Position numbers and translations under genes: made by a program. The notes beneath the pieces were generated by a model. It made no database searches and had not been told where the DNA came from. It was given only the letters and a program-made list of their open reading frames with translations. From Alphaproteobacteria bacterium (GTDB lineage: Bacteria; Myxococcota_A; UBA796; UBA2385): a DNA stretch of 64,000 nucleotides. Location: the NCBI GenBank assembly GCA_020632755.1, contig JACKEY010000021.1:18980-82979 (forward strand), given 5' to 3'. Each line of letters opens with the position of its first letter. The first letter of the stretch is position 1. Shown here piece after piece: positions 54,850-64,000 of the stretch.

Positions 54850-56964
54850 ATGCGTTCATCCTCCCACCGGGTCCTGATGACCACCCTCGCCCTGGTGTCC
54901 CTCGCCCTGGGCGCCGGCTGCGGCGACAAGGCCGCCGACGAAGACGACGACGACGGCATCGGCGGGGGTGGCTGGGACGTCGACACCGACACCGACACCG
55001 ACGGAACCGACACCGACTGGACCGGCACGGGCACCGACGGGACCGGCGCCGACACGGACGGAACCGACGGAGCCGACACCGACGGAACCGGCGCCGACGA
55101 AAGCGACGGAACCGACGGAACCGACGGAACCGACGGAACCGACGGAACCGACGGAACCGACGGAACCGACGGAACCACGGGCGACCGCGACGCGGACGGA
55201 GACGGCTGGGACGCGTCCGAGGACTGCGACGACAGCGATCCAGACGTGAACCCCGACGCGCCCGAGCGCTGCGAGACCGTGGGGGTCGACGACGACTGCG
55301 ACGGCGAGATCGACGAGGCCGACGCGATCGACGCCAGCACCTGGTACTGGGACGAAGACGGCGACGGCTTCGGGGACCCAGCCACCGCCGCCATGGCGTG
55401 CACCCTGAGCGACGGGCGGATCAGCGACGGCACCGACTGCGACGACACCGACGGCGCCATCCACCCCGGGGCCACCGAGCGCTGCAACGGGATCGACGAC
55501 GACTGCGATGCCGCCACCACCGACGAGGGCACCGCCGTGTTCACCGACGGCGCGGGGGTGGAGAGCGACTACTCCAGCCTGCTGGCCGGCACCCTGGCGC
55601 GGGCCGCCGACGTCACCCTGGACCGCGACGGGGTGCTCACCCTGTGCGAAGGCACCTGGTACGTGAACCTGCTGGTCCAGGCCGACGTCGAGATCGAAGG
55701 CGCGACCGGCGACGCCGACGATGTCGTGCTCGACGGCGCCGGCGAGAGCACGGTGATCCAGGTCGCCGACGACGACGTCGAGGTGCGGGTCGCAGCGCTG
55801 ACCGTCCGCAACGGCATCGGCAACGACGACTACACCACGAGCGCACCGGGGTTCTGCGGCGGCGGGATCTCCTGCGCCTCGACCGACGGCACCACCACCC
55901 TCGAGCTGGATCGGGTCACGGTCACGGACAACGAAGCGGCCCTCGGGGGCGGCGGTGTGTTCATCTACGACTGCGACGCAGACATCGTCTCCAGCACGAT
56001 CACGGGCAACACCGGCGGCGACGGCGGCGGCCTGACCGTCTGGGGAGGCCTGGTGTCCATCGACGACTCCGTCATCGACGACAACGTCGCCCTCGACGAC
56101 GGCGGCGGACTGTACCTGCAGCAGGTCGCCGACCAGACCGTGTACGTGGACATCACCGACAGCTCCGTGTCGGGCAACCAGGCCACCGACGCGGCCGGCG
56201 CCATGGTCGTCTACGACGCCCGGGTCGACTTCCGCGCCGTCGGCGGCGGCAGCGCCTCGATGCTCGACAACAGCTGCGACGACGACGCCACGGCAGCGGT
56301 CTACGTCCGCGACGGCAGCATCGAGCTGGCCGGCGTCGACGTCGGCAGCGACGGCGACGCGAACGATCCCGTCGACTTCTACTGCGCCGAGAGCGTGTTC
56401 CGCTACGACTACGACGACGAGACCAGCACCACCTGCGACGGCGAGCGCTGCGGCACCGACAACGTCGAGATCCTGGGCGGCGTCGACACCTACGCCCTGT
56501 CCTACGAAGCGACCCGCGGCATCGTCTTCGAGGCCGAGGACAACGGGACCATCGATCGCTTCGCCTTCTCGATGCGGGCCGGCATCGGGCTCGGCTGCTC
56601 GATCGATCTGTTCCTGCTGAGCGCGGAGAGCACCGCGTCGACGTCGTGGACGGTCGAGTACATCGAGACCGTGTCGCTGACCGACACCGACCGCGGCCCG
56701 GTCGAGACCGGCGACATCGGCGTCCCCGTCGAGGTCGGGAAGTTCTACGCGTTCGGCTACGGCTGGACCTGTACGTCCATCGACCGGGTGGTCTACTACT
56801 ACGACGAGTCGGGTGGGACGTCGGGCGACGCCGGCATGGGAACGACCCGGGGCCGCTGGGCGACCGACTCGTATGGCGGCTACGGCGCCGCCGGAACGAC
56901 CGTCTCCGGCGCCTTCAGCAGCAGCGACTACCGCTACGACAGCACCCTGGAGTGGAGCCACTGA
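54850..56964 (+). CDS. Lipoprotein with Asp-Gly-Thr repeats, MopE-type motifs and beta-helix
   Basis: A 704-aa protein with lipobox LGAGC (Cys24). A low-complexity linker (about 30-115) includes eight Asp-Gly-Thr repeats. MopE-type units follow (DADGDGWDASEDCDDSDPDVNPDAPERC; DGTDCDDTDGAIHPGATERCNGIDDDC), then a right-handed beta-helix-like region (CGGGISC, LDRVTVTDNEAALGGGGVFI, SSTITGNTGGDGGGL) and a C-terminal domain. The layout is like surface proteins of myxobacteria with unknown ligands. Confidence 0.85.
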   Translation: MRSSSHRVLMTTLALVSLALGAGCGDKAADEDDDDGIGGGGWDVDTDTDTDGTDTDWTGTGTDGTGADTDGTDGADTDGTGADESDGTDGTDGTDGTDGTDGTDGTDGTTGDRDADGDGWDASEDCDDSDPDVNPDAPERCETVGVDDDCDGEIDEADAIDASTWYWDEDGDGFGDPATAAMACTLSDGRISDGTDCDDTDGAIHPGATERCNGIDDDCDAATTDEGTAVFTDGAGVESDYSSLLAGTLARAADVTLDRDGVLTLCEGTWYVNLLVQADVEIEGATGDADDVVLDGAGESTVIQVADDDVEVRVAALTVRNGIGNDDYTTSAPGFCGGGISCASTDGTTTLELDRVTVTDNEAALGGGGVFIYDCDADIVSSTITGNTGGDGGGLTVWGGLVSIDDSVIDDNVALDDGGGLYLQQVADQTVYVDITDSSVSGNQATDAAGAMVVYDARVDFRAVGGGSASMLDNSCDDDATAAVYVRDGSIELAGVDVGSDGDANDPVDFYCAESVFRYDYDDETSTTCDGERCGTDNVEILGGVDTYALSYEATRGIVFEAEDNGTIDRFAFSMRAGIGLGCSIDLFLLSAESTASTSWTVEYIETVSLTDTDRGPVETGDIGVPVEVGKFYAFGYGWTCTSIDRVVYYYDESGGTSGDAGMGTTRGRWATDSYGGYGAAGTTVSGAFSSSDYRYDSTLEWSH
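55105..55176. repeat. Eight perfect 9-bp repeats
   Basis: Unit GACGGAACC repeated eight times, coding Asp-Gly-Thr. In-frame slippage could vary linker length. Confidence 0.95.
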
Positions 56965-56973
56965 CCCCGGGGC

Positions 56974-57390
56974 TCAGTCCACCCGGTCCATCGCCAGGGC
57001 GGCCCCCGAGAAGCACTGGCCCTCGACCTGCCACTCCTCGACGACCTCGCCTTCGCAGCTGTGCCAGTACAGATCGTCGCTGTGCAGGAAGACCTCGTCG
57101 ATGTTGACGATGCCCTCGGTCGGGACCGAGTCGGGCAGGTCGTCGTCCGGCTCCGCCCAGTCGGTCAGCGTGAACGAACAGATGCGCTCGTCCTCGCTCG
57201 TCATGGTGAGCGTCGCCTCGAGGGTGCGGTCGAGCAGGTCGTCTCCATAGGGCCAGACGGTCTGTACGGACCACCGCCCGTCCTGCAGGGGCTCGCAGGT
57301 GGGCTCGCAGGCGGGGAGGAGCAGGGCCGCGGGCAGGAGGAGGAGGGAGGCGAGGAGGGGGCCGGGCGGCAGGAGCCGGAAGGTATGCAT
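56974..57390 (-). CDS. Small lipoprotein partner of TonB-dependent receptor
   Basis: A 138-aa protein with lipobox LLPAC (Cys28) and about five further cysteines. Unknown family. Its ATG overlaps the receptor stop by one base (TGATG), the same coupling as the pair at 12.4-16.3 kb, though the sequences look unrelated. Ends nine bases from the convergent MopE-type lipoprotein gene. Confidence 0.72.
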   Translation of the reverse strand: MHTFRLLPPGPLLASLLLLPAALLLPACEPTCEPLQDGRWSVQTVWPYGDDLLDRTLEATLTMTSEDERICSFTLTDWAEPDDDLPDSVPTEGIVNIDEVFLHSDDLYWHSCEGEVVEEWQVEGQCFSGAALAMDRVD

Positions 57391-59738
57391 CAGAAGCTCC
57401 AGTCGAAGCCGACGACCGGCACGGTGCCCAGGAAGTACGTGTCGTCACGCACCGTCACGTAGTTCCCGTCGGAGTCGAGCGAGGGAGTGCCGTCTTCGTT
57501 GCTGGTGTCGAGATCGTACTTCTCGAGGTTGTGTCGGTTGTAGACGTTGAGCACGTAGACGTAGGGCGTCAGCGTGGTCGGACCGATGGGGAAGGCGTAG
57601 CTGACCCGCAGATCCAGTCGATGGTAGGGCGGATAGCCTGCGCCCTTGAAGGCCGCGTGCGTCGGGTAGAAGTGGACGCGGCCATTGTCCAGGTACTGAA
57701 GGTCATAGGTGTAGGTGGTCCGCGGCCAGCCCTTGTAGTACTGCCAGGCTCCGTTCAGGGTCAGCCGCGAGGTCGGGCGCCAGGTGGCGTCCAGCTGGAC
57801 GGTGTGCCGCTGGTCGTTGTTGCGAGGCAGCCAGCCCGTGCGTTCTTCGAGCAGCCCGTCGTAGACGATGTCCGTCACGTTCTCCTCGGCGCTGGCCAGC
57901 GCGTAGCTCGCCCAGAACGACAGCTGATCGCCGATGTCGTAGATCGCCAGCAGCTCCACACCTCGCGACCGGGCGCCGTCGAGCACCACCTGGACGTCGT
58001 CGTTGCGCGCCTCCGGGAACACCTCCCACTGATCGCGCAGGTTCATCCAGTAGCCACCGTTCGCGGTGTACTGCTTGAGGTAGGCCTCGGCGCGCAAGGA
58101 CAGACCGAACTCCGTCTGGTGCTCCAGCCCAGCCACATAGTGCCAGGCTTCCTCGGGCGCGGCGAAGGTGGTCGCGTCGTGGGCGACGTCGAGCTGGTAC
58201 AGCGCGGGGGTCTGGTGGTAGATGCCCCAGGCCGTGCGCAGGATGGTGCGATCCCCGATCGGCACCGCAGCGGCCACCCGAGGACTGATCAGGTGGGTCT
58301 CGGTCGTGGTCGCGAAGTCGTAGCGGACGCCGGGCTCCAGGTAGAGCCGCTCCCACAGATCCAGGCGGACCGACCCGTAGGCGCCCACCCGCTGGCCGGT
58401 CGGGTCGAGCAGGTGGTCGAGGGCGGCATCGTAGGTGTAGATGTTCTCGTCGGCGTCCAGGCGGAGCTCGGACTGGGCGTAGTGGTAGTCGTAGTGGGCG
58501 CGCTCGTGGCGGCCCTCGAAGCCGAACCGGACGGTGGCCCGCCGACCGGGCACCCAGGTCCAGTCCTGTTCCAGGCCCAGGCCCAGGAAGCTCCGCTGAT
58601 CCGCGACCTCGAAGCTGCCCTTGTCGGAGTGATCGTACTTCTGGTAGCCGCCGGACCGCTCCTGCCCGAGCGAGGTCACGGACAGCACGGTGTCCGACGC
58701 GAGCTTCGCCGACCACATGGACCGCAGCCGCAGCCAGCTGTACAGACTGCGGTACGTCAGGTCGAAGTCGTCGTAGCCGCCGTTGCTCACGTGGGCCCGG
58801 TCGCCCGCGTACAGGGTGTGCACCGACAGCGTCTGGTCCGGCCCCAGGTCGAAGGCCGCCTTGGCGTAGGCGTCCTCGAAGCTCGGCAGGAACTCGACCT
58901 GGCCCAGGGCCGGGTAGACCACGTCGAGCATGCTGCGCCGGGCGGTGACCAGGTACTCGCCCGCCTCGCCGAACCGGCCCTCGGTGAAGGCCCGCGAGAA
59001 CAGGATGCTGAGCCCCAGCGACGATGCACGCTGGTCGATGCCTTGTCGGCTGGTGAGCTCGTACACGCCAGACAGGGCGTTGCCGTGCTCGGCCCCGAAG
59101 CCGCCGGTGTTCAGGGTGACGCCCTCGATGGACGTGACGTCGATGACGCTGAACAGACCGCCCTGGTAGTCGCGCTGGTGGAAGGGCTCCGCGAGCGTCA
59201 TGCCGTCGAGGATGATCGCCACCTCGTCGGCCTCGCCGCCCCGGATCGAGAAGCGCGAGGAGTAGTCGCTGGCGGTCACGCCGGGCAAGCGGGTGGCCGC
59301 GCGGGTCGCGTCCTCGGACCACGACATCTCCTTGACCTGGGCGCCGGACAGCCCCTGCTGGCTCGCCCGGCGGTCGCGCAGCATCGAGAAGGTGCCCGGC
59401 GTGACCACGATGACGGCCACCGGCTCGAGCGCCACCTCCCCCAAGGCGAGCTCACCCGGGCCCGTCACCTCGAAGGTCACCAGCGCGAGCTGGTGATCCG
59501 GCGACTGCAGCTCGAGCCGGTGCGTCCCGAGCGCGAGGCCGCGCAGGCGGAAGGTGCCGTCGATGGTGGTGGCGTGATCCTGGAGCGCGCCATCGAGCAC
59601 GACCTCGACCCCGGGAAGGGGTTCGCCCGTGGCGGCGTCGACCGCGCGGCCGATGGCCGAGCCGTCGGCCTGCTGGGCGAGGGCGGTGGACGACAGCACG
59701 CCCGTGCAGAGCGGGATCCAGCGGAGTGAGGGGAGCAT
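57390..59738 (-). CDS. TonB-dependent receptor with carboxypeptidase-regulatory domain
   Basis: A 782-aa outer-membrane receptor. Signal peptide (MLPSLRWIPLCTGVLSSTALAQ), a carboxypeptidase-regulatory-like domain (GRAVDAATGEPLPGVEVVLDG), a plug (LPGVTASDYSSRFSIRGGEADEVAIILDG) and a barrel ending in Phe. There is no fused TonB domain here, in contrast to the receptor at 13.3 kb. Start chosen at 59738 for the signal peptide; an upstream in-frame ATG at 59855 would add a non-signal stretch. Divergent from a small lipoprotein gene. Confidence 0.9.
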   Translation of the reverse strand: MLPSLRWIPLCTGVLSSTALAQQADGSAIGRAVDAATGEPLPGVEVVLDGALQDHATTIDGTFRLRGLALGTHRLELQSPDHQLALVTFEVTGPGELALGEVALEPVAVIVVTPGTFSMLRDRRASQQGLSGAQVKEMSWSEDATRAATRLPGVTASDYSSRFSIRGGEADEVAIILDGMTLAEPFHQRDYQGGLFSVIDVTSIEGVTLNTGGFGAEHGNALSGVYELTSRQGIDQRASSLGLSILFSRAFTEGRFGEAGEYLVTARRSMLDVVYPALGQVEFLPSFEDAYAKAAFDLGPDQTLSVHTLYAGDRAHVSNGGYDDFDLTYRSLYSWLRLRSMWSAKLASDTVLSVTSLGQERSGGYQKYDHSDKGSFEVADQRSFLGLGLEQDWTWVPGRRATVRFGFEGRHERAHYDYHYAQSELRLDADENIYTYDAALDHLLDPTGQRVGAYGSVRLDLWERLYLEPGVRYDFATTTETHLISPRVAAAVPIGDRTILRTAWGIYHQTPALYQLDVAHDATTFAAPEEAWHYVAGLEHQTEFGLSLRAEAYLKQYTANGGYWMNLRDQWEVFPEARNDDVQVVLDGARSRGVELLAIYDIGDQLSFWASYALASAEENVTDIVYDGLLEERTGWLPRNNDQRHTVQLDATWRPTSRLTLNGAWQYYKGWPRTTYTYDLQYLDNGRVHFYPTHAAFKGAGYPPYHRLDLRVSYAFPIGPTTLTPYVYVLNVYNRHNLEKYDLDTSNEDGTPSLDSDGNYVTVRDDTYFLGTVPVVGFDWSF

Positions 59739-59776
59739 CGTGGCCTCGGGAGTGCGTCCACCCTGCCGGACCTGCC

Positions 59777-59805
59777 TGAACGGTTCCTGTGGCTCCGCTG
59801 AACGG
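59777..59805. promoter_or_regulatory. Direct repeats TGAACGG between divergent genes
   Basis: TGAACGG at 59777-59783 and 59799-59805, 22 bases apart (two helical turns), the first followed by TTCC and the second by AACC. Possible regulator site. Confidence 0.4.
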
Positions 59806-59829
59806 AACCTGAAGTCCACTGGCAGCGCA

Positions 59830-59835
59830 TAGGAT
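59830..59835 (+). promoter_or_regulatory. TAGGAT -10-like element
   Basis: Lies 34 bases upstream of the small lipoprotein GTG. Member of the TAnnnT series. Confidence 0.3.
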
Positions 59836-59868
59836 CCCTCGCGCTCCCGTCCCACCCCGAGGTCCCTC

Positions 59869-60330
59869 GTGCCGCTCTCCCTGTTCGTCCTCCTGCACGG
59901 ACTCCCGCTCGCCTGCGGGGACGAGCCCGCGCCGGTCGCCCCTCCCGCCCCAGCGCCTCCGGTGCCGGTCGCCTCCCCGTCCGCCGCGCCCCCGCCGAGC
60001 CCGGCCCTCGGCTTCGCCGCGCTGGCCGAGGATCACGTGATGGGCTCGTCCTGCGCCTACGAATTCGCGCCCGGCCAGGGGCCGACCGGCGCCGCCTTCC
60101 AGCACGACGGAGACGAGTCGTGGATCGCGCTGGCCGGGGTCGGGGACCTGCGCATCACCCCCGATGACGGCGGCGGGGCCTTCGGCGGCGAGCGCGAGTC
60201 CTTCACCCTGCCCGATGGCCAGGGCGCACTCACGGTGGACCACACGGCGTCCCGGATGGTGCTGACCGGGGCGGCCGCCGGCCCGAGCGGCACGCTGGAG
60301 GCGACGCTGGTCGGCGGCTGTGGGGACTGA
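59869..60330 (+). CDS. Small lipoprotein, hypothetical
   Basis: A 153-aa protein from GTG with lipobox LPLAC (Cys16), a Pro/Ala linker and a compact beta-rich domain with two cysteines (SSCAYEF and GGCGD). Unknown family. It precedes katG by 101 bases, with a separate katG promoter between them. Confidence 0.66.
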   Translation: MPLSLFVLLHGLPLACGDEPAPVAPPAPAPPVPVASPSAAPPPSPALGFAALAEDHVMGSSCAYEFAPGQGPTGAAFQHDGDESWIALAGVGDLRITPDDGGGAFGGERESFTLPDGQGALTVDHTASRMVLTGAAAGPSGTLEATLVGGCGD

Positions 60331-60356
60331 CCGCCGCAAGAATGCAGGGTCGGGTC

Positions 60357-60385
60357 TTGCACTGTGATTAGAATCATTCTAAATC
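60357..60385 (+). promoter_or_regulatory. katG promoter with PerR-type box
   Basis: TTGCAC (60357-60362), a 17-base spacer and TAAATC (60380-60385). The spacer and -10 carry a perfect 7-1-7 palindrome TTAGAATCATTCTAA (60368-60382) matching the PerR/Fur-family box TTATAATNATTATAA. A repressor bound here would block RNA polymerase. Confidence 0.82.
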
Positions 60386-60431
60386 CAGAACAGCCACCCC
60401 ACGGCCCCCCTCCCCCACCACGGAGCACACG

Positions 60432-62630
<2,199 letters not shown>

Positions 62631-62659
62631 GCCCCCCTGCCCCCACCGGCCCGACCGGC

Positions 62660-63718
62660 TCAGCCGTGCCGGTGCCGGTGATGCAGGTCGGGCGCGTGCG
62701 GGTGGCTGTGCTCCACCGGCAGGTGCCCGTGCTCGTGGGTGTGCCACACCTCGGCCGGCAGGTCGGGGTGTTCGTGCCTGTGGTGCCCGTCATCGTGGCG
62801 GTGGGCGTGGGTGTGCCGCACCGCGGCGTGCCGGTGGGCATGGGCGTGATGCCCGGTCAGCAGCAGCCCGAGCGCGAGCACCATCAGGCCCGTCGCGCCG
62901 AGCTGCACGGGGAGCACCGTCTCGCCGAGCGCCACCCACGCGACCGCCGTGCCCAGGAAGGGGGCCGTCGCGAACAGCATCTGCGACCGCGTCGCCCCGA
63001 GCTGCTGGGCGCCCCGGATGTAGAGCACGATGCTCGCGCCATAGGCCAGGGCGCCCACGCCGAGCGCCGCGGCCGCCATGGGCGCCGTTGGGAGCGCTCC
63101 TTCCAGCGCCCACCCCAGACCCAGGTTCACCGCCCCGGCGACCAGGCCCTTCGCGACCGTGGTCTGGGCCGGCGTGTAGCCGTCGATGACCGCCGTCAGG
63201 TTGTTGTCGAGCCCCCAGCACAGGCAGGCCACCGCGACCAGCAGCGCGCTCGGCGCCACCGAGAAGCCATCGGGCGCCGCGAGCAGCAGGCCCGCGGCCA
63301 GCACGAGCCCGTTCGCCACCCAGCCCCGCCCGCCGATGTGCTCCCGGAAGAAGGCCCAGGCCAGCAGCGCCGTCGCCGTGGTCTCCAGGTTGAGCCACAG
63401 CGAGACGCTGGCCGACGGCGCCGTCCGCAGGCCGACCAGCAGGGCGACGGGCCCCAGCACGCCGCCGAACAGCACGGCCCCCGCCAGCCGCCGCAGGTTG
63501 GCCGGGTCGCGACGCCGCTCGCTCGATCCACCGCGCAGCGCGAAGGGCAGGCAGGCGATCCCCGCGCCCAGGTACAGGAGCCCGGCCAGGGTCAGCGGAC
63601 CGACCGCCTCGTCCAGCAGCCACTTGCTCGCCGGCGTCGAGGCGCCGAACAAGGCGGCGGCGGCCAGGCACCACAGGACGGGGGCGAGCCCGCCGCGGCC
63701 GGAAGCGTCAGTGGCCAT
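62660..63718 (-). CDS. EamA/DMT-family transporter with His-rich C-terminal tail
   Basis: A 352-aa inner-membrane protein. Ten transmembrane helices in two EamA repeats (WCLAAAALFGASTPASKWLLDE; VAVACLCWGLDNNLTAVIDG). Residues 288-352 are a soluble tail in which 24 of 65 residues are His (HAHAHRH, HRHDDGHHRHEH, HTHEHGH, HHRHRHG). EamA members export metabolites or act on amino acids and sugars; a His-rich tail suggests Zn, Ni or Co binding or sensing (inference). It overlaps the upstream gene by 11 bases. Confidence 0.88.
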   Translation of the reverse strand: MATDASGRGGLAPVLWCLAAAALFGASTPASKWLLDEAVGPLTLAGLLYLGAGIACLPFALRGGSSERRRDPANLRRLAGAVLFGGVLGPVALLVGLRTAPSASVSLWLNLETTATALLAWAFFREHIGGRGWVANGLVLAAGLLLAAPDGFSVAPSALLVAVACLCWGLDNNLTAVIDGYTPAQTTVAKGLVAGAVNLGLGWALEGALPTAPMAAAALGVGALAYGASIVLYIRGAQQLGATRSQMLFATAPFLGTAVAWVALGETVLPVQLGATGLMVLALGLLLTGHHAHAHRHAAVRHTHAHRHDDGHHRHEHPDLPAEVWHTHEHGHLPVEHSHPHAPDLHHRHRHG

Positions 63719-64000
63719 GCCCGTGACCGTCGTCGTCCTCCTCGTAGGGCGGCGGCGGCGGCTTCGGCGCCGGGGTGACCTCCGTGACGTCCCCCCAGCT
63801 CGCTCGTCCCGACCAGGTGGCGCCCTCGACCTCGGTGCTGATCACCGCGATGTAGCCCGCCGCACCCGCGGCGCTGGCCGCGCCCGCCCAGCCATCGCCG
63901 TCGGGCTGCAGGACCACACGCTGGGGCTCCTGGCCCGTGCTCGTCAGGAGCACACGCACGTCGCCCGTGGGGGTCACGGCCGCGCCGTTGGCGTCGATGG
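63708..64000 (-). CDS. Hypothetical protein with acidic His tail, 5' partial at window edge
   Basis: The frame is open to the right edge; about 96 codons of the C-terminal part are visible, beta-rich, ending in a Pro-rich segment and DDDGHGHGH. Family not recognised. Its stop overlaps the start of the His-rich transporter by 11 bases, so the two form an operon, and both end in His-rich tails. A GTG at 63977 is an internal start candidate only. Confidence 0.65.
   Translation of the reverse strand, partial: IDANGAAVTPTGDVRVLLTSTGQEPQRVVLQPDGDGWAGAASAAGAAGYIAVISTEVEGATWSGRASWGDVTEVTPAPKPPPPPYEEDDDGHGHGH

Overview
The window is a 64 kb stretch of a very GC-rich bacterial chromosome. Coding frames can be read directly from strong G/C bias at codon position three, and many genes start with GTG or TTG. 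The best fit is a Myxococcota or related deltaproteobacterial lineage, probably not a well-studied one. The signs are a CdnL/CarD regulator, many lipoproteins with Asp/Thr/Gly-rich linkers, MopE-type and FG-GAP repeats, a TonB domain fused to a TonB-dependent receptor, a Pkn-type kinase fused to a sulfatase-modifying domain, and planctomycete/myxobacterial-type DUF1549 and DUF1501 proteins. This placement is inference; there is no rRNA in the window.

Layout. 0-8 kb is housekeeping: an LptF/LptG-like permease pair, carD with a near-consensus promoter, a glutamyl-tRNA synthetase-like protein that has lost its catalytic signatures, cysS, a lipoprotein and rdgB. 8-21 kb is an envelope region: small heme-c lipoproteins, a beta-barrel, an FG-GAP/MopE lipoprotein, a TonB::TonB-receptor fusion with a partner lipoprotein, and a tight operon of lipoprotein, DUF1549-like and DUF1501. 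20-30 kb holds a Baeyer-Villiger-type monooxygenase, a lipase-like hydrolase, a GST, a CASTOR/POLLUX-like channel, an ATP-grasp enzyme, a cytochrome c'-like lipoprotein and the kinase-FGE fusion. At 30.1-30.9 kb a tRNA-Pro(UGG) is followed by its terminator and by two near-identical 183-bp repeats plus a decayed third copy. These carry remnants of the tRNA 3' end.

At 30.97 kb there is a 62-codon gene shaped like a double-glycine-leader RiPP precursor. Its codon usage changes abruptly at the leader/core boundary. An ankyrin protein, hydrolases, a YdeI-family protein and a palindromic intergenic repeat cluster follow (31-34.4 kb). A minus-strand redox operon (aldo/keto reductase, cupin, AraC, NAD(P)-binding protein) occupies 34.4-37.4 kb. 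From 37.6 to 46.9 kb come secreted lipoproteins, an ArsC-like phosphatase, a MerR regulator with a leaderless 19-bp-spacer promoter, Tex, and an XRE/MmyB-type regulator with two neighbouring dyads. From 46.9 to 57 kb lie a 1619-aa CotH/lamin-tail lipoprotein, an ArsR/SRPBCC operon with an evident operator, an MBL-like protein and a MopE-type repeat lipoprotein. A second TonB receptor/lipoprotein pair, katG behind a PerR-type box, and a His-tailed EamA transporter overlapping a second His-tailed protein close the window.

Themes. Much of the coding capacity is export and surface biology: at least fourteen lipobox proteins, two TonB-dependent receptors each overlapping a downstream lipoprotein by one base, and several single-heme c-type proteins. 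Regulation can be read at several promoters (carD, merR, xre, arsR, katG). The signals most worth follow-up are the degenerate GluRS-like protein, the RiPP-like precursor, the tRNA-derived repeats and the His-rich metal-handling pair at the right edge.
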